From: Entophlyctis helioformis
Lineage: Eukaryota; Chytridiomycota; Chytridiomycetes; Chytridiales; Chytriomycetaceae
Direction: 5' to 3'
Length of the DNA: 27,798 nt
Assembly (NCBI GenBank): GCA_025526915.1
Contig: JAHLKH010000268.1
Span: forward strand, 1-27,798
Made by a program: the position numbers and the translations under genes. The notes under the pieces were generated by a model. That model saw nothing but the letters and a program-made list of their open reading frames with translations, made no database searches and had not been told where the DNA came from. Below, in pieces: positions 1 to 10,000 of this stretch. Positions within the stretch are counted from its first letter, which is position 1; each line of letters opens with the position of its first letter.

Positions 1-153
1 CGCTGTGTGCAGCAGCAGTACCAGTACCAGCAGCAGCAGCACAAGTACCAGTGCCAGTACCACCAGCAGTAGCAGTAGCTGCTCAGCTGGCGTGCCGGCC
101 ACACACTGCGTGCAGTCGTGTGTTGCTGCTGAGTGTTGTTGCTGCTGTGCCTG

Positions 154-1692
154 ATGTCGCTGCTGTGTCTGCCATGTCTGGTGTGCCTGACTGGCTGGCT
201 GGCTGACTGGCTGACTGACCAACGAACGGACGCTCTGCAGGCTGCGCCGGCCTCCACAGCCGCAGACCTGCGCTCGACGCTCGGCACAACGGCCCCTGCT
301 GGCTCGGGCTCGGGCTCGGGCTCGGGCTCTGGGGATTTACGCAGCCAGCTCGGCGCCAGCAGCCATGCGCAGCACCATCGCCGCAATGCGCCTCCAGCCA
401 AGGCGTCGAAGCCGCCCGCCTCGGCTTACTCCAAGCCCTCTTCCAAGCCCTACTCCAAGCCCTACTCCAAGCCCCCGCACACCAATGCAGACCGAAGCGG
501 CAACGGCAGCAGTGGCAACGACGGCAGCAACGGCAGCAGCGGCAGCCCGACATTCAACGCCCCCGTGTACTCGGACATGAGCGCAGAGTCGCAGGCCGCG
601 GCACAGTCCACCGCCTCGGCTGCAGAGGCAATGGACACGGACGAGTCGGCGCTGGTCACCCGGCTGACCGGCCGGCTCGGCAAGCAGCACAAGATCATGC
701 CGTCGACGACGCCCTCGCCCGCAGAGACGGCAAAGGCCCTCTTGTCCGGACCCGCATTGGCCTCTGTGGCGTCTGCAGCTGCCGTGGCTGGCCCTGGCGC
801 TGCCCTCCTCAAGACGGCGCTTGCGTCGGCTGTCTCGTCCAACGCTCCGCTCATGATCCCCTCGGGCCCGCTCATGAGCAGACACGCCCGCGTTGCCCAT
901 GTGCGCTCGACCGGCGGCATGACGACCGATGCCGCAACTGCCATTGCCCTTGGCCGGTCCATGGACAGAGGCATCTTTGTCAATGGCTCGTTTGGAAGGA
1001 CTGCCATGGACGCCATGGATGCCGAGATGAGCAGCGCTTCGTCTTACATGGGCCGGCCATCCATGTTCAAGCCGCCGTCGCACACCAGAGCGCCGCAGTC
1101 GCTGCACCAGCCTGGATTCGAGGTCCAGGTCCTCAACTTGCATCCATTCACATCTGCGGCCGACCTCAAGGTGCGTGGCTGCATTCGCGACGCTGTGCCT
1201 TGACCGTGCGTGTGGCATCCATCTGACGGGCATGAACGTGTGCACATGCCAGGTCGCGTTCGAGGCATGCGGCCCTGTGCGACAAGTCAGCCTGGTGCAA
1301 GGCACGGAGCCTGACGGTCCCGTGTCGGCGCTGATCAACTTTGAAGAAAAGGCGTCTGTGCTGATTGCCATTGACCAGTACAACAACAAGCTCGCCGATG
1401 GTGCGTTTGCTGCACTCTCTGCTGCACTGTTGGTCAGTCGCTCTCATTCTTGGGCTGACTATGCTGGGCTGGCGTGTGTGCGTGCTCTTTTTCTTGTATA
1501 GGACGTATTCTGCGCGTTATCTCAACCGAGCATGGACGGTCAATAGCCGGCGTGGCATCCAGCATGGCATCAGGCTCGTCTCCCACCGTCACACCAACTC
1601 TTGTATACAATCCACCGCCGTCTGCCACGCAGCCGTACTGGTCCAATTCTTCCTCTTCTGCGTCGCCTCGCGGCATGCGATCCGACTATTGA
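154..1692 (+). CDS. RRM protein, SKAR/POLDIP3-like (Aly/REF group)
   Basis: Three exons are seen: up to 1170, 1253-1400 and 1502-1692. Introns 1171-1252 and 1401-1501 are GT-AG and keep the frame. The spliced C-terminal part forms one RNA-recognition motif, beginning FEVQVLNLHPF and ending NKLADGRILRVIS. The NLHP start and the YNN..LDG-type end resemble the RRM of POLDIP3/SKAR and Aly/REF, which link splicing to mRNA export. Two upstream motifs, DLRSTLG and DLRSQLG, recall the DAR..LG repeats of POLDIP3. The rest is Ser/Ala/Pro-rich, with SKPYSKPYSKP repeats and a Gly-Ser run. The N-terminus is unsafe: ATG 154 gives an odd hydrophobic stretch, and the bases before 241 end in ctgac...ctgcag like an intron, so the true first exon may lie off the window. 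RRM call firm, subfamily tentative. Confidence 0.7.
304..334 (+). repeat. GGCTCG hexamer tract coding Gly-Ser
   Basis: About five tandem GGCTCG units code an alternating Gly-Ser run between the two DLR..LG motifs of the RRM protein. Seen directly. Confidence 0.8.
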
Positions 1693-1802
1693 GCAAAAGC
1701 GGCAGCGGCGGCAGGGGGGCGGCAGGGGGGCGAGTTCTTTTTTCTAATGAGTGGCTGGTTGGACTGTTTTTCCCCAAACGCGAATACACACGAATGCCGT
1801 TT
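1693..1802. other. Convergent 3' intergenic spacer
   Basis: These 110 bases separate the stop of the RRM gene from the stop of the MRM2 gene on the other strand. They contain a G-rich run with a repeated gcggcag/ggggggc pattern and a T-run near 1738. No gene is seen. Confidence 0.6.
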
Positions 1803-2632
1803 TTATAGCGTGTCTCGAGGGGGCGCCGGTGCAGACCGCCGCTTGAATCCAAGACACACCAGATACGCCTCGGCCGACTCTTTCCGGCTAGCCTTGGGCT
1901 TGTCCACAATGACGCGCTGGAACCGGGTCTCGCACAGCCGCTTGAGCTCGTCGCCGCCCGCACCGCGAATGTATTTACACACAAAGTTGCCGTGGTGTTT
2001 GAGCAGCCACGGGTGGTCGGCGACCTGCAGCGCAAACTCGCAGAGCGCCTCGACGCGGGCCGTGTCGGCCGTCTTGTGGCCACTGAACGGATGCGCCATG
2101 TCCGAGATCAGCACGTCGATGCACGGCGCGTGGTCGAGCTGCGGTGGTGACGGTGACGGCGCATTGGATGCCGGACGAGACGATCCCGCTGTGGCCAGCT
2201 GCAGGATCTGCTGCAGGATGTGTGGGTCTTGCACATCGCCATGCACAATGTCTGCGCCTTGGATGGGCTCCATCTCCATAATGTCGACGGAAATGACTCT
2301 GCCGTTGCTGTTGTTGTTGGTGCTGCTGCTGTTTCGGACGGCATTCAGAGCAACCTGCGTCCACCCACCGGGCGCCGCACCGAGGTCCAGCACCACATGG
2401 CCGGGCCGCATGATGGCATACTTGGCCTGCATCTCCTCCAGCTTGAATGCCGAGCGGGACCGGAAGTTGCTGGAGATGCGGCGCTTGACAAACGGGTCGT
2501 TGGCCTGCCGCTCGAACCACTGCTTGGGCCTGTGCTGCAGCGTCAGCGTCGTGCTGTGCGTGTGCGTGCATGCATGTGTGCTTGCCTTGTGATGCTCATG
2601 TGTCGCCTGAACGGTCTACAGAGTCCTGCCAT
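1803..2632 (-). CDS. MRM2: Mitochondrial 21S/16S rRNA 2'-O-ribose methyltransferase (FtsJ/RrmJ family)
   Basis: The main exon (2553-1803) codes a complete FtsJ fold of the MRM2 type. DPFVKRR and FRSRSAFKL open it. The SAM-binding motif is LDLGAAPGGWTQVA, an acidic loop VISVDIMEMEPIQGA follows, then LISDMAHPFSG and the C-terminal KPKASRKESAEAYLV. The catalytic K-D-K-E set of the family is seen: K of SAFK, D of ISDM, K of VDKPKA and E of SAEAYL. A likely first exon (2632-2586) reads MAGLCRPFRRHMSIT, a plausible mitochondrial presequence. It joins through a 32-base GC-AG intron (2585-2554), the frame running AC-AAG-C into STTLTLQHRPKQWF. About 265 residues result, normal for the family. The enzyme methylates a uridine in the A-loop of mitochondrial large-subunit rRNA. 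Domain call firm; first exon moderately sure. Confidence 0.88.
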
Positions 2633-2834
2633 TGTCGTGGTCGCCATCGTCGTCGTGGTCGCCATCTCTGCTTCTCCAAAAGTGCGCAAGATCGAATTTG
2701 ACCGACTGAGCAGGCCACCAAAGCAGCCGTGCAGGTTGGTGGCATGGACGCAGACGTGCGCCGCCCACTGGCCGCCCATGCTGGCTGCGCTGACGCTGTG
2801 GGTCTGGCATGGCACGTCGGCCAGCCGATCAGCA
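2633..2834. promoter_or_regulatory. Divergent promoter region
   Basis: This is the 202-base gap between the MRM2 start on the minus strand and the small plus-strand ORF at 2835. It holds a tcgtcgtggtcgccat near-repeat (two similar copies around 2634-2668). No core promoter element stands out. Its role is inferred from orientation only. Confidence 0.35.
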
Positions 2835-3263
2835 ATGGGATCCGGCATCTCCAAGAAGACGGCCAAGACGGCCAAGGCCGCCGCGTCCGATGCACGCAAG
2901 CAAGACGCACACATACAGGCACAGGCGCAGCCCGCAGACATCGACTCGAGCCCGCCAGCCGTCGCTCCTGTGGCTCTCCCGCCAGCCGCCGCCTCCATCC
3001 CAGCAGCAGATGTTGCACCAGCAGATGCTGGTCGCGACAAGCCACGTTCGAGCCAGCCGCTGCCGGCACCACCGAAACACGAGGCGGCATCGCAAGCACC
3101 TGCGCCAAAGCCTGTCGCTGCTCCCACTGCTGCTCCCACTGCCGCCCCTGCCCGCCGGCCCGTCCAGAAATGCGCCGTCGTTGTTGGCGGCGACCCGGCC
3201 AACCGATCCAGGTGTGTGTTGCTGCCAACGTGCTGCCGACCTGCTGCCGATGCCGCCAATTGA
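2835..3263 (+). CDS. Small Ala/Pro-rich hypothetical protein with N-myristoylation-type start
   Basis: An uninterrupted ORF of 142 residues starts MGSGISKKTAKTAK. Gly2 followed by Ser at position 6 and lysines fits the N-myristoyltransferase signal (MGxxxS), so plasma or endomembrane attachment is possible. The rest is low complexity (PAVAPVALPPAAAS, PTAAPTAAPARRP) and no domain is recognised. The last residues (CVLLPTCCRPAADAAN) look unlike the preceding ones, so a 3' intron from the gtgtgt at 3211 is possible. The stop lies only 32 bases before the peroxiredoxin ATG, leaving little room for separate transcription. It could be a real gene or a chance ORF in GC-rich DNA. Confidence 0.4.
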   Translation: MGSGISKKTAKTAKAAASDARKQDAHIQAQAQPADIDSSPPAVAPVALPPAAASIPAADVAPADAGRDKPRSSQPLPAPPKHEAASQAPAPKPVAAPTAAPTAAPARRPVQKCAVVVGGDPANRSRCVLLPTCCRPAADAAN

Positions 3264-3295
3264 CGTTGCACCAAAACCGATCTTCAACAAGCACC

Positions 3296-4990
3296 ATGGG
3301 TGAGCAGCGACGGCCGCCTGTTGCATGGCTTGTTGCATGGCTTGTTGCATGGCTTGTTGCATGGCTTGTGCGCATGCCGTGTGCATGTGTGCGGCGTTAC
3401 ACACGCACACGCACATGCGCTGCACTCGCCCTCTTGCCCTCCCGCCCTCCCGCCCGCCTGCTCACTCCTCGCCCTCGCCCTCGCCCTCACCTTCGCTCTC
3501 TGCAGTCGTCAAGATCCAGCACAAGGCTCCCGCTTTCACCGCTCCCGCCGTCGTCAACGGCGACTTCAAGGAGGTGTCGCTCGACGACTACAAGGGCAAG
3601 TACCTCGTGCTCTTCTTCTACCCCCTCGACTTCACCTTTGTCTGCCCGACCGAGATCATCGCCTTCTCGTAAGTCGTTATCGCCCACCCCCACCCATGGG
3701 CTCTGTGAATGCACTGCTGTTGCCCTCGTCACGCCATGTCACGCCATGTGCGGCGAGGGATGCCGGTGCACGCCTGGGCTCTGGCACTCACTGGCTGCGC
3801 TGCGATCCACTGCTGCTCTCGCACACACACCTACACACACACCTACACACATCCCAAACACACAGCGACCGTATCGAGGAGTTCAAGAAGCTCGGCGTCG
3901 AGGTAGGCTTGCACGAGCACCCCCTCCGTGCATTCATCCGTGCTGACTGAGCACATGCAATCCTGCATTCCGTTTCCGTGCGTTTCCGCGTGTTTCCGAT
4001 CCGCGTTCCTTGCGGCCTGTCCCGTCCCGTCCCGCCCGGAACAATAGGTCGTGGCTGCCTCGGTCGACTCCAAGTTCTCGCACCTTGCCTGGGTCCAGAC
4101 CCCGCGCAAGGCCGGCGGTCTCGGTGAGATGAAGATCCCCATCATCGCCGACATCACCAAGCAGATCTCGCGCGACTACGGCGTTCTCCTCGAGGACGGC
4201 GAGGATGCCGGTGTTGCCCTCCGTGGTGAGTCGTGCATGCTTGCAGGACGCCCCTGCTGCCGCCTTGCAACCGCTGCCATGATGCTGACGGCTCGGCTCG
4301 ACCTGACTCGACTCGACTCGACTGTTGCTGTTTACAGGCACCTTCATCATCGACCCCGAGCAAAAGGTCCGCGTGTCCATGATCAACGACCTGCCCATTG
4401 GCCGCAGCGTCGACGAGGTCCTCCGTCTCATCGAGGCTCTCCAGTTCAACGCCGAGCACGGTGTACGTGATCCGCCGTGACTGCTGTGATGCCAAGTGCC
4501 CCCTCTGCACAGCTGCGAGCCCGTCTGCTAACTGACGCAACCTTGTCCATGGTGTCCGTGTGGTGCAGGAGGTGTGCCCCGCCGGCTGGCACAAGGGCGA
4601 CGCCACGATCGACACGGCCAGCTCCAAGGCCTACTTTGAGAAGGTGGGAGAGGCTGCGCGCTGTCTTGAACTCGGGCTTCCCGTGCATGTCTTGTCAATC
4701 CACCATTCTCAATCCTATCCATCCATCCACACATCCACACATCCACACTCGAACCCGAACCCGAACCCGCACCTGCTGGATGCTAGGTCAACGCCTAAAA
4801 CGTTTTATTATTGGCACAACTCTTTTGCACTCCCTTGAACCGACCGCTCTTTAAATCTCTATTCGCTTAGGTGGACGCGCTCCGCACTGCGTCTGCCGAC
4901 AACAAGCGCAAGATGGACGATGCCCAGGAGCCGGCCAAGGGACAGTCTGCTGCCTCGACACGCTCTGCATCCAAAAAGTCGCGCAAATAA
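3296..4990 (+). CDS. TSA1: Typical 2-Cys peroxiredoxin (thioredoxin peroxidase)
   Basis: Seven exons are joined by GT-AG introns: 3296-3299, 3506-3668, 3866-3902, 4048-4225, 4338-4462, 4569-4643 and 4871-4990. All phases agree, giving 233 residues. The enzyme reduces H2O2 and alkyl hydroperoxides using thioredoxin. The peroxidatic Cys is C48 in DFTFVCPTE and the resolving Cys is C172 in GEVCPAGW. GGLG (91-94) and the YF pair (191-192) mark the eukaryotic, overoxidation-sensitive type able to act as a chaperone or peroxide signal relay. After YFEK comes an unusual 39-residue tail ending in a Lys/Arg/Ser-rich stretch ([11 protein letters not shown]), where family members normally stop a few residues past YF. 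The first exon is only ATGG. Family certain; the TSA1 symbol is by analogy with yeast. Confidence 0.95.
3316..3369 (+). repeat. 12-base tandem repeat in peroxiredoxin intron 1
   Basis: Four near-perfect copies of cttgttgcatgg lie inside the first intron of the peroxiredoxin gene. Seen directly; no function is evident. Confidence 0.8.
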
Positions 4991-4991
4991 A
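4986..4991 (+). terminator. AATAAA polyadenylation signal overlapping the stop codon
   Basis: The peroxiredoxin stop codon TAA (4988-4990) is embedded in aataaa. This is the canonical eukaryotic poly(A) signal, but its placement leaves a very short 3' UTR if used. Seen in sequence; use is inferred. Confidence 0.45.
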
Positions 4992-5195
4992 GTGGCGCAC
5001 TGTTGATTTGCAAGGTGGGGGAATATGGAGAGGTTCATTGGGCATGATGAGCCGGCATCATGAGGGATGAGTGGTGCGGGTGAGTGAGTGCAGGTAGGCG
5101 GCGGCAAGTCTAGTCGAGACGAGGCGGCATGGCATGAGAGAGATAAATGAACAGCGGCAAGAGGCACATGGAGAGAAGGCGAGAGAAAAGAGGCA
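4991..5195. other. Convergent 3' intergenic spacer
   Basis: These 205 bases lie between the peroxiredoxin stop and the dehydrogenase stop on the opposite strand. They are purine-rich on the plus strand and hold no gene. Confidence 0.5.
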
Positions 5196-6704
5196 CTAGT
5201 TGGAGGAAGGCGATCTGCTAGCGGCAGCCGACTTGTTGGAGCCATCGAGTTGGTGGATGAGCACCTGGTAGCCCCAGTCGAGGACACGGTCCGAAAAGAC
5301 GGCTCTCATCCAGCTCGTCATCTTGGCATCAAAGCCGACAAAGTAGCGCGTGCGCGGGTACGAGCTCGTGAGCGCGTGCACAATGGCGCGCGTGGTGTAC
5401 TCGGGCGACAGCAGGTGGCCGCGCGTCTCGCGCAGGATCGTGTCGACCGACTGGATGAGCGGGCTGTACAGCTGCGACTGCGCGTCGGTCATGGGTGCCG
5501 CAATGTGCGGCGGGCCGCCCGGCGCAATGTGCGACGATGGACGGTGCATGGATTTGCGGTTGGATGCCGATGTGCGCTGGGACATGGATCCAGATCCAGA
5601 TCCCGATGCAGATGCAGATGCAGAGGGATAGGCAGAGGCAGACGCGTCCTGGATCAAGTGGGTGTCTGGTGTCTTGTTGAGGGTGGTGGGCATGTTGCTC
5701 CACAGGCGGGTGTCGACCGAGCCGGGCTCGATCAGCGACACGGAGATGCCCCAGCGGTACAGCTCGACGCGGAGCGAGTCTGTCGCAGCCTCGAGAGCCT
5801 GCCGTGGACAGTACACGTCAGTCCAAGAAGAGATGGTAACAGCAAGACAAGACAGTAAGACAAGGCAGCACGAGAGGAGATCACGTGCCATTTTAGAGGA
5901 AGCGTAGACGCCGTGCATGGGCGAGGCGGTGAAGCCCGTGACCGACGACACGTTGATGACGCGGCCCTTGCTCTCGCGGAGGAGCGGCAGCACGGCCTGG
6001 ATGAGGGCCATGGGGCCGACGGTGTTGACGTTGAGCACCTGCAGGTAGTCCTTTGGGTTGACGACCTCCATGGGGGCGACAAAGGGCACGCCGGCACAGT
6101 TGATGATGCCGACGAGCTGGCGGGCGTCAGCGGGGCCGGTGGTGTGCTGGGCGAGGCGGAAGCGGATGTCGTCGGTGGCCTGGTCGATGTGGGCGGGGTT
6201 GGTGATGTCGAGCACGATGGGGATGAGGTTGCCCTCGGCCTCGGGCGACAGGTGCTGCTTGAGGCGGTGGCCGTCGGGCAGCGAGCGCACGCCGGCAAAG
6301 ACGGTGAAGCCGCGCTCGGCGAGGGTGACTGCGGCGTGTGCACTGGCGAGTGTGACGGAGAGCGGCAGGTGTAAGCGTGATGTGCAAGAGCGTGGTGTGT
6401 AAGAGCAGGTGGTGCACACACACACAAACAGACATGGCAGCATAGCATCACACGCACCCGATGCCCGAACCAGCGCCGGTGACGAGCACGCCGCCCCGCG
6501 AGTGCACGGCAAACTTGAGGTCGTACTGGATGAGGCGGTAAAAGGACCAGGCCATGAGCGAGTCCCAGGCGGCCTCGGCAGCGTCCATCCAGGCGAGCAG
6601 ATCGACGGCGGCAAAGAGTGAGAAGACGGCGCTGAGCACCATCCAGATGCGCAGCAGCAGGAAGGCGTAGAGCGACGACAGCGGCGACGGGCGGCGCTGT
6701 CGTT

Positions 6705-6735
<31 letters not shown>

Positions 6736-6900
6736 TTGCTTGACGGTGGATGTGGGGTGGGTGGTGGCAGATGAGGTCGTAGAGGGCGAGGTCGTAGAGG
6801 GCGCAGGGCCAGACGGGCTAGCGGAGGGAGCGACGGAGCGGGTGTAGGTGGCGGGGGCCACGGCGGCCGAGTCTGGGCCGTTCTTGACTACAAACGCCAT
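5196..6900 (-). CDS. Membrane-anchored short-chain dehydrogenase/reductase
   Basis: Three exons are inferred: 6900-6458, 6342-5889 and 5798-5196, giving 499 residues. The SDR core is complete: TGAGSGIG (141-148) for the dinucleotide phosphate, VLDITNP, INCAG in place of the usual NNAG, the catalytic Ser in NVSSVTG (S281) and YASSK (Y294, K298). Sequence after it (LRVELYRWGISVSLIEPGSVDT) fits retinol/steroid-type SDRs. Before the core is an Ala/Thr/Ser segment, a polyQ run and a hydrophobic stretch (YAFLLLRIWMVLSAVFSLFA) likely to anchor it in the ER or a similar membrane. The C-terminal half carries a (SA)n/(GS)n insert. Intron 2 (5888-5799) is GC-AG, 90 bases and stopless. ATG 6900 was chosen because no ATG occurs upstream in frame before the divergent gene. 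Substrate unknown. Confidence 0.88.
6701..6740 (-). repeat. CAG/CAA tract coding polyglutamine
   Basis: Mixed CAG and CAA codons encode about twelve consecutive Gln followed by RQRR in the dehydrogenase N-terminal region. Seen directly. Confidence 0.85.
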
Positions 6901-7079
6901 TGCGGCTGTTGCTGTTGTTGCTGTTGTTGTTGCTGTTGTTGTTGTTGTTGAGGTGCCGGGCAAGCCAGATATAGTAACGCCAACGCTTACGGCAACTTCT
7001 ACGACAACTTCTACGACAACTCCTACTTACGACAACCACCGCCAAGACCAACTCCTACGAGACCAACTCCTACGACAGC
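6901..7079. promoter_or_regulatory. Divergent promoter between SDR and SMP-GOLD genes
   Basis: The two genes start on opposite strands 179 bases apart, so they probably share this promoter. It contains a TTG/CTG trinucleotide tract (about 6907-6952). Just before ATG 7080 there are repeated units of the type aacttctacgac / aactcctacga (about 6989-7077). The repeats could be a transcription factor or UTR element. Function is inferred from position. Confidence 0.45.
6989..7077 (+). repeat. Degenerate aactYctacga repeats in 5' leader
   Basis: The motif aacttctacgac or aactcctacga(c/g) recurs about five times directly upstream of ATG 7080. This is the only clear repeat in the leader. Seen directly; role unknown. 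Confidence 0.6.
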
Positions 7080-10000
7080 ATGGGCCTCGACTGGGCTGCG
7101 TTCGCGCTGTTTGTGCGCGGCGCCGTGTGCGGCGTGCTGGCCACGCTGCTGCTGCTGGGCCTGGCCGTCTGGTGGCTGCTCGCCGCGCTCGACGACCCGG
7201 CCCTGCGGCTGTCGCCGCCCTCGCCCGGCGACCGCTCGTCGCGCTACCCGGCCCCTCCCGTGCGCACTGCTGCTGGTGCTGCTAGTGCTACTGGTGCTAC
7301 TGGTGCAACTGCTCCTGGTGCAGCGACTGGTGCTGCTGGTGCACAGACAACGGCAACGACGGCAGATGCAGCAACCACGGCACCAGATACAGCAGCAGCG
7401 GCGGCAGCAGCGGCAGCCCCCAAGGCAGCCATCCCCGAGCACGACTCGCCCTGGCCGCCCGCCGTCGTCGCCTTTCTGCGCGCCGAGCTCGCCCCGGCCG
7501 CCGCCGACCTGCCGCTCGTGGCTGGAAAGCCCGTGCTGCGCGCCACCATCGATGCTCTGGCCCTGGCCTCGGCGCGCTCGCCTGCCGCTGCTGCTGCTAC
7601 TTCTACATCGGCTGCTGCTGCTTCTACACCGGCTGCTCCATCGGCTGCTGCTGCTGCTCCTTCCGCCGCGGCTGACCCCGCCGCCCGCATCCCGGCTTCC
7701 CACGACTCGGAGCCTGTCGCCATGGGCGACCTCGAGCACTGTCACTGGCTCAACGTCGCCCTCCACCGCTTCTTCCTGGCCTTCCGCGACAGCGCCCTCT
7801 TCAAGAGCCGCTGGACTGCCGTCATGTCCAGCAAGCTCAACATGAAGCTCAAGAGCAACCCCTTTGTCACCTCGATCCAGATCTGCGATCTCGAGCTGGG
7901 CGACAACTGCCCGTCCATCACCGGCGTGCGTCTGCTCAAGGGCATCACCTCGGACCTCGCCGTGTATGCCGATGCAAACGTCGCCTACCTCGGCGGCGGC
8001 TCCATCCTCCTGCAAGTCTCGCTGACCGCCGGCATCAACATCCCCGCCCGCGTCTACTTGAACCGCTTTACAGGCGTGGTGAGTCGGCTGGCCCTCTTGT
8101 GACCACCCTCGGCATCCATCCATCCAAGATTGCGACTGACCCACCACCACCACCACTACCTCGCTTCGCGTCTCTGACAGATTCGCGTCCGTGCACCGTC
8201 CCAGAAATGGCCAGACATGATCGGCGTGGCCTTTGTCGAGGATCCCGGCATCTCCTTTGTCGTCGACGCTGGCATCACCCGCGGCGAAAACGACATGATC
8301 CGCGGCATGGTCAACAGGCTGCTGTCGTCCATTGTCAGAAAGACGTTTCTGGAGCTGTGGGTCTTGCCGAGCTGGCGCACCTTCTTCCTGCCCCAGATGC
8401 AGCCCGCTCCAGAGGTGCGTCTCTGGCTCCCACCGCCTGTTGGCTCTCAACACTGCACACACTCACAAACTCACGTCATCTCTTGCCTGTGGGGCTCCAT
8501 CTAGGATCTGGCGGCTAGGACTACCGCTGCGGCTGGAGCGCCTGGCAGCTCGTCGGCAAACAGCACAGCAGCAGCGGCAGCAGCTACAGCGTTTTCCTCG
8601 GCCTCAAAGGACCTGTTCCGCAAAACAGGCATGGGAACAGGCGCTGCGGCTGGCACGTCCAGTGCTGCCAAAAAGACTCTGGCTGATCGCGCAACGGCCC
8701 TGTGGGAGTCTCGTCTGCTCCGCACCTCCAAGCTGGCCTCCAAGGATCTTCTGCAGGGCGTCACCTTTGACCTCGACACCCCCATGACGCCATTTGTCGA
8801 TACGCGTACCACAGACGACATGGAAGCATCGCTCGTGACGGCTTTCCTCGGCCTGGTCAATGAGCCCTTGGACTCTCTCCCTGCGCCTGCTGCTCCTCCA
8901 GCCGCCACTCCCAACCCCTCATCGACACCGCCAGTGGCAACGGCTGCTGCCTCGGCTGCCACTACCGCCGCTCCAGGCAGCGCTGCGGCTGGGACAGCAG
9001 ATGCCGATCAAATGCCCGACACTGGCGCGACCGGTTGGCGCACGGTTCGCAACAAGGCGGGCATTCACATCCAGAAGCGATTTGTGGCTGGCCCTCCTCC
9101 GGCTGCCGCTGCCACGGCTGCGACCGCTACTACTGGTGCTATTTCGTTGACAGACATGGTTCGTGCCGTTGTGACGATCGCCTGCGACGCTGAACGCGTT
9201 GCGCGCGTCCTATCCAACCCAGAACACTTCGGGCATGTCTACGAAAGCTTTGACGGCTCCGAGTTTGTGCACGACTATGAAAACGGATCCAAGAGCATCA
9301 TCTCGTCCCGATTCCGCTTTGGCCGATCGTCCAAGTCGTTCCTGGCCTTTTCCGTGTCACAGTTGGTCGGCTCTGACCCTGCTGAAGGCGTGCATGGCCC
9401 GACTCCAGCCAACATGGATGGCGCTGCGTCGGAAGCAGATGCTGGCGACGCTCGTGGAGGTGTGGAAGGAGATTCAAAGGGCCGTGTGGACCAGGCGTTG
9501 CACTTGGCACGGGTTGTCGTCATGCGCTCGATTGGATCGTTTCAGTCGTCGCCAGGGCTTGGTGCACCCTCGCTGTCGGTCCAGGCGCCGCCGTCCGAGA
9601 CAGACACGCGCGAGTCGCTTCAAGGCGAGGTGCCTGGCCTGGACGAATCCACAGGCGACATGACCGACTCCGAGTCTGGCTTCCTGGGGCTGGGCCAAGT
9701 CAACCCCATGGACTCGGTCTCGGTCAGCGGTGCTGGCAGCGACTCGTCCGACACAGAGAACGCCTCTGCTGCTGACCGGTCGTCGTATCGTCGCCATCGT
9801 GAGGGCGAGCCAGGCGCATCTCTGCCACGGCCGCGTTCCATGTCGCTGGGAAAGGCGTCGCTCTCCTCATCCTCGGAGCCGCTGGATGTGCCGCACTCTG
9901 GCCGCCGTGGTCCTCGTGCTGTTGTATCGTCGGAATCGCTGACGGCCAGATATGTGTCGCAAGGCGCTGCCGCTACAGCCCGTATTGCAGACGCGTGGAA

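Noticed and set aside
337..1389. Long minus-strand ORF of 350 codons opposite the RRM gene
   Set aside because: It mirrors the coding frame of a GC-rich gene, has Arg/Gly/His-rich composition with no domain, and crosses both introns of the plus-strand gene.
4753..4772. gaacccgaacccgaaccc as a telomere-like repeat
   Set aside because: Only three units, inside a peroxiredoxin intron, and not a standard telomere sequence.
7023..8462. Minus-strand ORF of 479 codons opposite the SMP domain
   Set aside because: Composition is Cys/Arg/Ser simple repeats that mirror the Ala-rich coding strand. The plus strand shows clear SMP homology and splice sites.
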